From positions 2,418,001 through 2,482,000 of the forward strand of contig NZ_JAPELY010000001.1 of assembly GCF_026343295.1 (NCBI RefSeq): DNA of 64,000 nucleotides. The letters are read 5' to 3'. Position numbers and translations under genes: made by a program. The notes under the pieces are model-generated. The model had not been told where the DNA came from, did not search any database, and saw only the letters and a program-made list of their open reading frames with translations. This document shows, piece by piece, positions 56,812 to 64,000 of this stretch (the stretch's first letter is position 1; each line of letters opens with the position of its first letter). Origin of the DNA: Streptomyces sp. NBC_00083 (GTDB lineage Bacteria; Actinomycetota; Actinomycetes; Streptomycetales; Streptomycetaceae).

Positions 56812-57837
56812 TCAGCCGCGCGCCGCCAGCCAGGCGTCCTCCGCCGCATAGTCGAACAGGTCGCCGTACTTCGTCATCGCGGGGAAGGCGTCACGCCAGT
56901 CCCGCCCCTCCAGCCGTCCCGCGATCCACTCCACGGTCCGCGGCAGCGACCGCGCGTACCCGGTCACCGGCCGGTAGCCCAGCTCCCGCTCGGCGGCCGA
57001 CATGTCGTACACGATGGGATGCGGACCGCTCCACGGCGTCACCCCGATGTCGCCCTCCGGCAGGCCCTCCACCGGCACGATCTCGCCGCGCACCCCCAGG
57101 ACCTCGTCGACGGCAGCGCTGATCTCCGCGACCGTCGGCGCCTCGGGATCCGCCGCGTTGAGCACCCGCGAGCCCGGCTTCAGGGCGGCGAGCCTGATCA
57201 GCTCGGCGATGTTGGCCGTGTGCGCCGGATGGAAGCGGCTGCGCCCGCCGAACGCCAGGATCCGCACCGGCCGGCCGTCCAACGCCCGCTTCACGAAGTG
57301 CAGTTCACGGGGGCTGCGGCAGTGCACGCCGTGGATCGCGCCCGCCCGCAACAGCGTCGAGGGCAGCGCCGAATCCAGCAGCTCACGCTCCAGGAGCACC
57401 TTCCTCGTGCCGTAGGTGGCGTCGCCGGGTGCCACCGTGGTGAGCGACTCGGGGATCGGCACCGGATAGCACGGCGGACCGGCCGGCCCCGCCATCGTGT
57501 CGAAACCGCGGCCCCGATCGTCCTCGTACACCGCGCCGCTGGAGATCACCACCGCCGAACCGACCCGGTCGCCGAGGCCGATCAGCTGCCGGGCGTGCTC
57601 CTTGCCGTACGCCACCATGTCGACCAGCACGTCCACCCCGTCGCCGACGGCGGCGGCCAGAGCCGCGTCGTCCTCCCGGTCGAGCCGGACGCGGTGGACC
57701 CCATCGGGCCACGCCGGGTCCTCACCCCCGCCCCGTGAGGCGGCCCGCACCTCCCAGCCGTCCTCGGCGAGCGCGCGCACCGCGACCCGGCCGATCTGTC
57801 CCGTGGCTCCTATGACGAACGCTGTTCCCTTACCCAT
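56812..57837 (-). CDS. NAD-dependent epimerase/dehydratase-like protein, 341 aa
   Basis: The Rossmann motif FVIGATGQIGRVAVRAL opens the protein. Further extended-SDR features are VLVDMVAYGKEHARQL, SSGAVYED and a YGTRKVLLE segment (YxxxK). An end region with VDEVLGVRGEIVPV is like that of many sugar-nucleotide epimerases and plant-type CSP41 homologues. It has no membrane segment. The substrate is unknown. Confidence 0.88.
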   Translation of the reverse strand: MGKGTAFVIGATGQIGRVAVRALAEDGWEVRAASRGGGEDPAWPDGVHRVRLDREDDAALAAAVGDGVDVLVDMVAYGKEHARQLIGLGDRVGSAVVISSGAVYEDDRGRGFDTMAGPAGPPCYPVPIPESLTTVAPGDATYGTRKVLLERELLDSALPSTLLRAGAIHGVHCRSPRELHFVKRALDGRPVRILAFGGRSRFHPAHTANIAELIRLAALKPGSRVLNAADPEAPTVAEISAAVDEVLGVRGEIVPVEGLPEGDIGVTPWSGPHPIVYDMSAAERELGYRPVTGYARSLPRTVEWIAGRLEGRDWRDAFPAMTKYGDLFDYAAEDAWLAARG

Positions 57838-57961
57838 GCCGCGAGGCTACGGCCGGCCCGCCGACGGGGGCCAGAGCGTTTCACCCTGCGCGGATCCGCC
57901 CAGGGCGCAGCCATCGGGGGAACTCGGGGCGCACTCCCACGAATCGTCGGCCGACTGTCCG

Positions 57962-58681
57962 TCACCCCATGATGCCGCGGAACCGCCGCGACTCCTCGGC
58001 CTTCACATCGGCCGCGTAGCGGTCCACGTACTCCTGGCCGGACAACTCCATGACCTTGTACATGATTTCGTCGGTGACCGCCCGCAGGACGGCCTTCTCG
58101 CCCTCCATCCCCTCGTACCGCGAGAAGTCGAGCGGTTCGCCGAAGCGGATCGAGACGCGCTTGATCCTCGGCAGGGCCTGGCCGGGCGGCTGGATCTCGA
58201 ACGTCCCCACCATGGCGCACGGAATCACCGGGACCCCGGCCCTGATCGCCATCACCGCGACGCCGACCTTGCCCTTGTACAGCCTGCCGTCGGGGGAGCG
58301 CGTCCCCTCGGGGTAGATGCCGAGCAGCTCGTCCTTGGCGAGCACCCCGAGGCCCTCACGGATCGCCGCCTGCCCGGCCTCCTTGCCCGACCGGTCCACC
58401 GGGATCTGCCCGACGGCACGGAAGAACGCCGCAGTGAGCCGGCCCTTGAGGCCGGGCCCGGTGAAGTACTCCTGCTTGGCGAGGAAGGTGATGCGCCGCT
58501 TCAGCATCACCGGCATCAGGAAGTGGTCGGAGAACGAGAGGTGGTTCCCCGCGACGATCGCCGCGCCCTCCTCGGGCACATGGTCGAGCCCCTCAAGGCG
58601 CGGCCGGAACAACACCCTCAACAGGGGCCCCAGAACTGCGTACTTGAGGATGTAATAGAGCACCCGCGAGCTCCTCACCAT
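57962..58681 (-). CDS. 1-acylglycerol-3-phosphate acyltransferase-like (PlsC), 239 aa
   Basis: Motif I is AGNHLSFSDHFLMP (HxxxxD form), motif III is GIYPEGTRSPDG, and VPVIPCAMVGT is motif IV. A short hydrophobic N-terminus (VLYYILKYAVLGPLLRVLF) anchors it to the membrane. It transfers acyl chains to lysophosphatidate or a related acceptor. The gene stands alone with a weak start region; the GTG one codon later is possible. Confidence 0.9.
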   Translation of the reverse strand: MVRSSRVLYYILKYAVLGPLLRVLFRPRLEGLDHVPEEGAAIVAGNHLSFSDHFLMPVMLKRRITFLAKQEYFTGPGLKGRLTAAFFRAVGQIPVDRSGKEAGQAAIREGLGVLAKDELLGIYPEGTRSPDGRLYKGKVGVAVMAIRAGVPVIPCAMVGTFEIQPPGQALPRIKRVSIRFGEPLDFSRYEGMEGEKAVLRAVTDEIMYKVMELSGQEYVDRYAADVKAEESRRFRGIMG

Positions 58682-58788
58682 GCCGAAGGGTGGCCAGTGT
58701 AGGCGCAGGCCCCGGCCCCTGTAACCACCGCCGGGCGATCACGGGAGTGTCGCCCGCCGCCCGTGGCCGGCGGCCGCCCGTCCGCGGC

Positions 58789-59481
58789 TCAGCCGGTGAA
58801 CCGCGCCCGCACCACGGAGCCGGGGGCGGCGTCGGCCCGCGCCAGCTCGCGGCCGTCCGCCGACCAGATGCCGGAACGGCCCGACGTACGGTCGAAGCCA
58901 CCACCCGTGGGGCCCGCGAACGCGGCCGTCGCGGTCCACACGCCGTGCTCGGCGGCGACCCGGCGGGCACGCTCGGCGTGGAGTTCGCCCTCGTGGTCGA
59001 AGTGGAGGACACCGGCCACGTACCCGTCGATGCCGAGCGCGGCGGTCCGCGCGGCGTGCTCCGGTACGCCGGTGTCCCGGCAGACGGCCAGGCCGAGCCG
59101 CCATCCGTCCACCTCGATCACGGTGGGCTCCCCGGGCAGGAACCGGCCCGCCTCGCTGCCGTGGAGACACACCTTCCCGTACACCACGCGCGCGCCCTCG
59201 GCGTCCACGGCGAGGATGCCGATGCGGGGGCCGGTCACGGGCGCGCCCACCAGGGCGAGCGAGCCCGTCCCGGCGCACGCCGCGACGATCGGGGCCAGCC
59301 GCTCGTCGTCCGCGCCGACCGGCGGCGCGTCCAGCTCGTACCCCGTGAGCGACATCTCGGGAAAGACCACGACCCGGGCCCGTGCCGCCCGGACGGCCTC
59401 GGCGTGCTCCGACGCGTTGCCGCTCACGTCGTACGCCGTACACCTCGGCTGCGCCACCGCGATGGTCAGGGGATGCCTCAC
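58789..59481 (-). CDS. Carbon-nitrogen hydrolase (nitrilase superfamily), 230 aa
   Basis: The Glu-Lys-Cys triad is present: Glu in VVFPEMSLTGYELD, Lys in VVYGKVCLHGSEAG, and Cys in LGLAVCRDTGVPEHA. A GTG start has GAGAGG before it. At 230 residues it is a compact member, probably an omega-amidase or short-chain amidase; the substrate is unknown. Confidence 0.9.
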   Translation of the reverse strand: MRHPLTIAVAQPRCTAYDVSGNASEHAEAVRAARARVVVFPEMSLTGYELDAPPVGADDERLAPIVAACAGTGSLALVGAPVTGPRIGILAVDAEGARVVYGKVCLHGSEAGRFLPGEPTVIEVDGWRLGLAVCRDTGVPEHAARTAALGIDGYVAGVLHFDHEGELHAERARRVAAEHGVWTATAAFAGPTGGGFDRTSGRSGIWSADGRELARADAAPGSVVRARFTG

Positions 59482-59548
59482 TGCGAACCTCTCGTCCGGA
59501 ACCCGCGCGGCCGGCGGGGTGCTGCCCCCGCACGGCCCGGGACACCGC

Positions 59549-59710
59549 TCACGAGCTGCGCGACACCGCGGCCGTTCCGATCGCGGTGAGCCCGAGCACC
59601 ACCCAGCCGAACCACAGCCAGCCGCTGCTGCCGAGCGCCACCGTATACGCCGTGATCACCACCAGCATGACCAGGGTGAGCACCATCATCGACTTCGTCG
59701 AACGGGGCAT
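59549..59710 (-). CDS. Small membrane protein, 53 aa
   Basis: Starting at 59710 (GGAGGAAGGGG upstream), the product has two hydrophobic segments (MMVLTLVMLVVITAYTVAL and WLWFGWVVLGLTAIGTAAV) joined by a short loop. A longer start at 59755 adds a low-complexity N-terminus and lacks a better ribosome binding site. No family is recognised. Confidence 0.7.
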   Translation of the reverse strand: MPRSTKSMMVLTLVMLVVITAYTVALGSSGWLWFGWVVLGLTAIGTAAVSRSS

Positions 59711-59774
59711 CGCGGTCCCCTTCCTCCCGGCAGGTGCCGTGAAGGCCATGGTCACCCCGTGAGGGGCCCCGGCG

Positions 59775-60731
59775 CTACTGCCCGCGGGTGCTCAGTGAGG
59801 CGAGATAGGCGTTGTAGGCCTGAAGCTCCTTGTCGCCGTCGCGCTCGGCGGCCCGGTCGGTGCGGCGCGCCTGACGCTTCTCGGTGGCGTACCACTGGAA
59901 GACGAGCGCGATGAGCACGAGCACCGAGGGGATCTCGCTGAACGCCCAGGCGATCCCGCCCGCCGCCTGCTGGTCGGCGAGCGCGTCGATGCCCAGCGAG
60001 GACGGCGGGTTCTTGTACGTGCCGATCATCGGCTCGCTCGCCATCATCAGGGCGATGCCGAAGAAGGCGTGGAAGGGCATTCCCGCGAACAGCTCCAGCA
60101 TCCGCATCACGTAGCCCGGCCGGTGCGGGCCCGGGTCGACGCCCATGATCGGCCAGAAGAAGACGACGCCGACGGCGAGGAAGTGGACCATCATCGCGAT
60201 GTGCCCCGTCCTGGACTCCATCAGGAAGTCGAAGATCGGCGTGAAGTAGAGCCCGTAGAGGCTGGCGATGAAGAGCGGGATGGTGAACGCCGGATGCGTG
60301 ATCACCTTCATGTACCGGCTGTGCAGCAGCATCAGGAGGAGCTCGCGCGGCCCCTTGCTGCCGCGCGCGGCGACCGGCAGGGCGCGCAGCGCGAGGGTGA
60401 CCGGCGCACCGAGCAGCAGCAGGATCGGCGAGAGCATGCTGATCACCATGTGCTGCACCATGTGCACGCTGAACATGACCATGCCGTAGTCGTTGAGCTT
60501 GGTGCACATGACGAACGCGATGGTCAGGACGCCCACGGTCCAGAAGATCATCCGGCTGACGGGCCAGCTGTCACCGCGCCGCCTGAGCCGGACCACACCC
60601 CACGCGTACAGGGCGAGCCCGAGCAGGCAGCCGATGAGGAAGAAGGAGTCGGCCGACCATTCCAGGCCCCGCGCCAGCGTGAACGGCGGCAGGTCCATGT
60701 TCATGTCCATGCCGTGCCCGCTGTGATCCAT
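59775..60731 (-). CDS. Cytochrome c oxidase assembly protein, CtaG/caa3 type, 318 aa
   Basis: Nine or so membrane segments include VHMVQHMVISMLSPILLLLGAPVTLALRAL and HIAMMVHFLAVGVVFFWPIMG, the PF09678 (caa3_CtaG) hallmarks with conserved His and Met residues that may carry copper. The N-terminus (MDHSGHGMDMNMD) is a His/Met-rich copper-binding-like stretch. It probably helps deliver copper to cytochrome oxidase. An AGGAG lies before the ATG. Confidence 0.9.
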   Translation of the reverse strand: MDHSGHGMDMNMDLPPFTLARGLEWSADSFFLIGCLLGLALYAWGVVRLRRRGDSWPVSRMIFWTVGVLTIAFVMCTKLNDYGMVMFSVHMVQHMVISMLSPILLLLGAPVTLALRALPVAARGSKGPRELLLMLLHSRYMKVITHPAFTIPLFIASLYGLYFTPIFDFLMESRTGHIAMMVHFLAVGVVFFWPIMGVDPGPHRPGYVMRMLELFAGMPFHAFFGIALMMASEPMIGTYKNPPSSLGIDALADQQAAGGIAWAFSEIPSVLVLIALVFQWYATEKRQARRTDRAAERDGDKELQAYNAYLASLSTRGQ

Positions 60732-60773
60732 CCGCTGACTCCTGATTCGTACCGGTTGTCCCGCACCAGACTA

Positions 60774-60811
60774 GAACCGCCCCCGGCCGGTGATGCGGCC
60801 GGGGGCGGTTC
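60774..60811 (-). terminator. Strong hairpin after pfkA
   Basis: A 15-bp perfect stem (60774-60788 with 60797-60811) and an 8-nt loop lie 43 nt beyond the pfkA stop on the leftward strand and before the CtaG start. It is a confident intrinsic terminator without a long U-tract. Confidence 0.8.
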
Positions 60812-60853
60812 ATTGCGTACAAAACAATCCGGAAGGGGCCGGAGGGGCGCGTA

Positions 60854-61879
60854 CTAGAGGACGCACTCCGCTTCGGCGTACCGCTCGGCCGGGACGGTCT
60901 TCAAGGTGGCCGTCGCCTCGGCGAGCGGGACCATGACGATGTCGGTGCCGCGCAGCGCGGTCAGCATCCCGAACTCGCCGCGGTGGGCGGCCTCCACGGC
61001 GTGCCAGCCGAAACGGGTGGCGAGCACGCGGTCGTACGCGGTGGGCGTGCCGCCGCGCTGGACGTGGCCGAGGATGACCGGCCGGGCCTCCTTGTCCAGG
61101 CGCTGCTCCAGCTCGATGGAGAGCTGACGGGCCACGCCCGCGAAGCGCTCGTGACCGTAGACGTCGGTGCCGCCGATGTCGAACTGCATCGAGCCCTCGC
61201 GCGGCTTGGCGCCCTCGGCGACGACCACGATCGCGAACTTCTTGCCCGCCGAGAAGCGCCGGCCGACCAGCTCGGTCAGCTCGTCGATGTCGAAGGGGCG
61301 CTCGGGGACGACGATGGCGTGTGCGCCGGCGGCCATGCCCGAGTGCAGCGCGATCCAGCCGGTGTGGCGGCCCATGACCTCCACGATCAGGACGCGCTGG
61401 TGCGACTCGGCGGTCGTCTTCAGACGGTCGAGCGCCTCGGTCGCCACGCCCACGGCGGTATCGAAGCCGAAGGTGACGTCGGTCGATGCGATGTCGTTGT
61501 CGATGGTCTTCGGCACGCCGACGATGGGGAGCCCCGCGTCGGAGAGCAGGGTCGCGGCCTTCAGCGTGCCCTCGCCGCCGATCGGGATGATCGCGTCGAG
61601 ACCCAGCTCGGCGACGTGGCCCCGGGCGCGCTCCACGCCGTCGCGCAGATGCGCGGGCTGGACGCGGGAGGAGCCGAGGATGGTGCCGCCACGCGCGAGG
61701 ATGCCGCCGACCGCGTCGAGGTCGAGCTTGCGGTAGTCGGCTTCGAGCAGGCCCTTCCAGCCGTCGTGGAAGCCGATGACCTCGTCGCCGTGGTCGACCA
61801 CCGCACGGTGCACGACGGATCGGATGACGGCGTTCAGGCCGGGGCAGTCGCCGCCGGAGGTGAGCACACCAATTCGCAT
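60854..61879 (-). CDS. pfkA: 6-phosphofructokinase, 341 aa
   Basis: The sequence begins MRIGVLTSGGDCPGLNAVIR and has GGEGTLKAA, PKTIDNDIASTD, VEVMGRHTGWIAL and LGHVQRGGTPTAYDR. The Gly of GGEGT at the E. coli G104 position favours ATP as donor, while Lys in PKTIDND occurs in the mixed ATP/PPi actinobacterial clade, so the donor is not certain. It makes fructose 1,6-bisphosphate. It has its own strong terminator. Confidence 0.93.
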   Translation of the reverse strand: MRIGVLTSGGDCPGLNAVIRSVVHRAVVDHGDEVIGFHDGWKGLLEADYRKLDLDAVGGILARGGTILGSSRVQPAHLRDGVERARGHVAELGLDAIIPIGGEGTLKAATLLSDAGLPIVGVPKTIDNDIASTDVTFGFDTAVGVATEALDRLKTTAESHQRVLIVEVMGRHTGWIALHSGMAAGAHAIVVPERPFDIDELTELVGRRFSAGKKFAIVVVAEGAKPREGSMQFDIGGTDVYGHERFAGVARQLSIELEQRLDKEARPVILGHVQRGGTPTAYDRVLATRFGWHAVEAAHRGEFGMLTALRGTDIVMVPLAEATATLKTVPAERYAEAECVL

Positions 61880-62058
61880 TGCCCGGAGAACCTTTGCAAC
61901 GTGGGCCGACGACCGGACCACGTCGTCCGGTTGGATCCCCGTCACCCTACCGGCGCAGGGTGACGGGGGCCGAATCGGAGGTCCGACTGATGGACGTCGT
62001 ACGAAAGTACGAAGTCCGGGCCGGCCGGACGCGCCCTCCGCGGGCCGTGTCGCGCGTC

Positions 62059-62787
62059 CTACGCGGGCTGCGTCGCCGAGGCGATGCGCTCCGCGCGCAG
62101 CGCCTCGTACCACCGGTCGTCGGTCGGCGGCAGCGCGTTCACATCGAGGGCCAGCTTCAGGAGCATGTCCGCGATCTGCGGATTGCGCGCCAGCACCGGG
62201 CCGTGCATGTACGTGCCGAACACGGTGTCGTTGTACGCGCCCTCCGTGCCGTCACCTGTGCCGTTGCCCTTGCCCAGGCGCACCCGGGCGAAGGGGCGGG
62301 CCGTCGGGCCGAGGTGGGTGATGCCCTGGTGGTTCTCGAAGCCGGTCAGCTGCGGCAGGCCGAGGCGCTCGTCGATGTCGCCGAGCACGTCGCCGACGCA
62401 CCGCTCGCCCTCGCCGCGCGTCGAGATCACGTCGATCAGGCCGAGGCCCTGCTGGCGCTCGCCGACGTCGTTGATGAACTCGTGGCCGAGGATCTGGTAC
62501 CCGGCGCAGACCGAGAAGATGATCGCGCCGTTGGACGCGGCGCGCTCCAGGCCGCCGTCGCGGCGCAGCCGCTCGGCCGCGAGCCGCTGCGGCCGGTCCT
62601 CGCCGCCGCCGATGAGGTAGATGTCACCGGAGGTCGGGATCGGCTGGTCGCTGCGGACGTCGAGGCGGTGCACGTCCAGGCCCCGCTGGCGCGCCCGGCG
62701 CTCGACGACCAGGGCGTTGCCCTGGTCGCCGTAGGTGCTGAGCAGGTCGGGGTAGACCCACACGAGGCGCAGGCTGTTGTCTGCCAT
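62059..62787 (-). CDS. gatD: Lipid II isoglutaminyl synthase, glutaminase subunit GatD
   Basis: A class I glutamine amidotransferase: the nucleophile C94 is in IIFSVCAGYQILG and H195 is in TYMHGPVLARNP. C94 is also the position I recall for S. aureus GatD. It has no synthetase domain of its own, as it works with MurT, encoded 25 nt upstream. It supplies ammonia for amidation of D-Glu of lipid II. At 242 residues it is full length. Confidence 0.93.
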   Translation of the reverse strand: MADNSLRLVWVYPDLLSTYGDQGNALVVERRARQRGLDVHRLDVRSDQPIPTSGDIYLIGGGEDRPQRLAAERLRRDGGLERAASNGAIIFSVCAGYQILGHEFINDVGERQQGLGLIDVISTRGEGERCVGDVLGDIDERLGLPQLTGFENHQGITHLGPTARPFARVRLGKGNGTGDGTEGAYNDTVFGTYMHGPVLARNPQIADMLLKLALDVNALPPTDDRWYEALRAERIASATQPA

Positions 62788-62812
62788 GTCGCTTGCTTGC
62801 TCCTTGCTGGGG

Positions 62813-64000
62813 TCAGTTGCCGACGACGCGGCGTACGTCCTGGAACGCGGTGTAGTTGGCGATCAGCTCGATCCGTCCGGGCGGAGCCAGCTGGGTGCAC
62901 TCCTCCAGGCTCTCGCAGACCCGGAAGTCCAGGTTCGCGACCTCCAGACGCACCGCCAGGTCCAGCTTGCGGTCGCCGATCACGAAGATCGGGTGACCGG
63001 CGAGCCGGGTGTAGTCGACGTCCCACAGCCAGGAGGTGTCCGTGCCGTCGGCGCCGCGGGCGTTGACGGACAGGACCACCGGCGTGGGCGGCGGGTCGAT
63101 GAGGGAAAACGTTTCGAGCCAGCCCGCCGGGTTCTTGGCGAGGAGGAGCCGCAGCTCACGGCCCGCGAAGCTGACCACGTCGTAGCGGCCGGCCACCGCC
63201 TGCACCTGGTACATGCGCTCCAGGGCGACCTGCGGCGGCACCCCGAACACCGCGGCGACCGCGGCGGAGGTCGCGGCGTTCGCCTTGTTGGCGCGGCCGG
63301 GCAGCTGCAGGTGGATCGGCCAGGCCGAGCCGTGCGGGTCGAGGACGTAGTCGCCGTTGAGCACCCAACTGGGCGCCGGGCGGCGGAAGCCGCACTCGCC
63401 GCAGAACCAGTCGTCGCCCGGACGCTGCATCACACCGCCGCAGGAGGGGCACGACCAGGCGTCGTCCTTCCACTCCTGACCGGCCGCCACCCACACCACG
63501 TTGGGGGAGGAGGACGCCGCCCACACCACCAGCGGGTCGTCGGCGTTGGCGATCACCACAGCCTTCGAGCCCGACAGGCCCTCGCGCCACTTCTCGGCGA
63601 GCATCCGGGTCTCGGCGGCGCGGTCGAGCTGGTCGCGCGACAGGTTGAGCAGCGCGATCGCCTTCGGCGTCACATCGCGCGCCACGCCCGCCAGATACTT
63701 CTCGTCGACCTCGATCACGCCGTACTTCGCGTCCGAACCGCCCGCGAGCGCCGACGTGATGCCGGCCGGCATGTTGGCGCCGAGCGCGTTCGACACCACC
63801 GGGCCGCTGGCCCCCAGTGCCTCGGCGATCAGCCGGGTCGTAGTCGTCTTGCCGTTCGTCGCCGACACCAGGACGACGTCCAGATGAGTGGCGAGCCGCC
63901 CGAGCAGATCGGGGTCGAGCTTGAGCGCGACGCGCCCGCCGATCACCGATCCACTGCCCCGGCCCGCCGCGCGCGACACCGCCGCGGCGGCCTTGCCCGC
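62813..64000 (-). CDS. murT: Lipid II isoglutaminyl synthase, Mur-ligase-like subunit MurT (5' end cut)
   Basis: The visible part starts AGKAAAAVSRAAGRGSG and continues VALKLDPDLLGRL, the P-loop SATNGKTTTTRLIAEAL and the MurT-specific zinc ribbon (CPSCGG, then CGECG). The C-terminal DUF1727 domain includes FSLIDPPPTPVVLSVNARGADGTD and DYTRLAGHPIFV. The frame is open at the window edge, so some 15 or more N-terminal residues are missing. It activates the D-Glu carboxyl of lipid II with ATP for GatD-supplied ammonia. murT and gatD are one operon read leftward. Confidence 0.92.
   Translation of the reverse strand, partial: AGKAAAAVSRAAGRGSGSVIGGRVALKLDPDLLGRLATHLDVVLVSATNGKTTTTRLIAEALGASGPVVSNALGANMPAGITSALAGGSDAKYGVIEVDEKYLAGVARDVTPKAIALLNLSRDQLDRAAETRMLAEKWREGLSGSKAVVIANADDPLVVWAASSSPNVVWVAAGQEWKDDAWSCPSCGGVMQRPGDDWFCGECGFRRPAPSWVLNGDYVLDPHGSAWPIHLQLPGRANKANAATSAAVAAVFGVPPQVALERMYQVQAVAGRYDVVSFAGRELRLLLAKNPAGWLETFSLIDPPPTPVVLSVNARGADGTDTSWLWDVDYTRLAGHPIFVIGDRKLDLAVRLEVANLDFRVCESLEECTQLAPPGRIELIANYTAFQDVRRVVGN

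Overview
The window looks like chromosomal DNA of a Streptomyces or a very close actinomycete. It is extremely GC-rich with strong GC bias at third codon positions and uses GTG/TTG starts freely. It carries Streptomyces signature loci: an Scr1-type XRE/DUF397/ATP-binding trio, a ClpP paralogue, a urease operon without ureE, a secreted tripeptidyl aminopeptidase, and an NlpC/P60 gene behind a ydaO-type riboswitch. I saw no transposase, integrase, tRNA, rRNA or CRISPR array.

Positions 558-11997 are the outstanding region: a compact, apparently undescribed RiPP (ribosomally made, post-translationally modified peptide) cluster. A good promoter drives a 45-residue precursor gene (635-772). After an attenuator-like hairpin comes a tightly overlapping operon: a cobalamin-type radical SAM enzyme, a DUF692/MNIO-like iron oxidase, a helical probable MNIO partner, a UPF0489 peptide arginase-like protein, a JmjC/ROX-type cupin oxygenase with a large extra C-terminal region, and an MFS exporter. 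A 71-nt gap then leads to an alpha-KG-HExxH peptide hydroxylase-like protein and a TldD-like metallopeptidase. The precursor has exactly one arginine (R34), inside an aromatic segment after a Gly-Gly, which fits a peptide arginase. Five different modifying enzyme types, an exporter and a protease for one short peptide is unusual.

From 12 to 20 kb: a short leader-peptide ORF, an EF-G paralogue whose frame lacks a stop before a strong hairpin, a YigZ/IMPACT protein, the SbcD-SbcC nuclease, and divergent Lrp and rhodanese genes. From 20 to 32 kb: a DUF885 peptidase, an ACT-GNAT membrane protein, an alpha/beta hydrolase, a GntR regulator with a dre-like operator, a ROK regulator, a two-component system next to an ABC exporter, and a hypothetical gene with a DNA-damage-type promoter.

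From 32 to 46 kb: Mug glycosylase, purB, def, GNATs, a GDSL hydrolase, a holin-like protein, two CNNM/HlyC membrane proteins, a methyltransferase, then the biotin genes (bioB-bioA-bioD-VOC on the minus strand, bioF divergent). From 46 to 56.7 kb: the Scr1/DUF397/ATP-binding trio, riboswitch-NlpC/P60, a degenerate ClpP pair, an orphan Phd antitoxin, ureABCFGD and tap. From 56.7 kb to the end: an NAD-dependent epimerase-like protein, PlsC, nitrilase-family protein, CtaG, PfkA and the GatD/MurT peptidoglycan amidation pair (MurT cut by the window end).

Gene order from the biotin genes through urease, tap, pfkA and gatD resembles, as I recall it, the S. coelicolor SCO1210-1250 region, so the RiPP cluster appears to sit in or beside conserved core chromosome.
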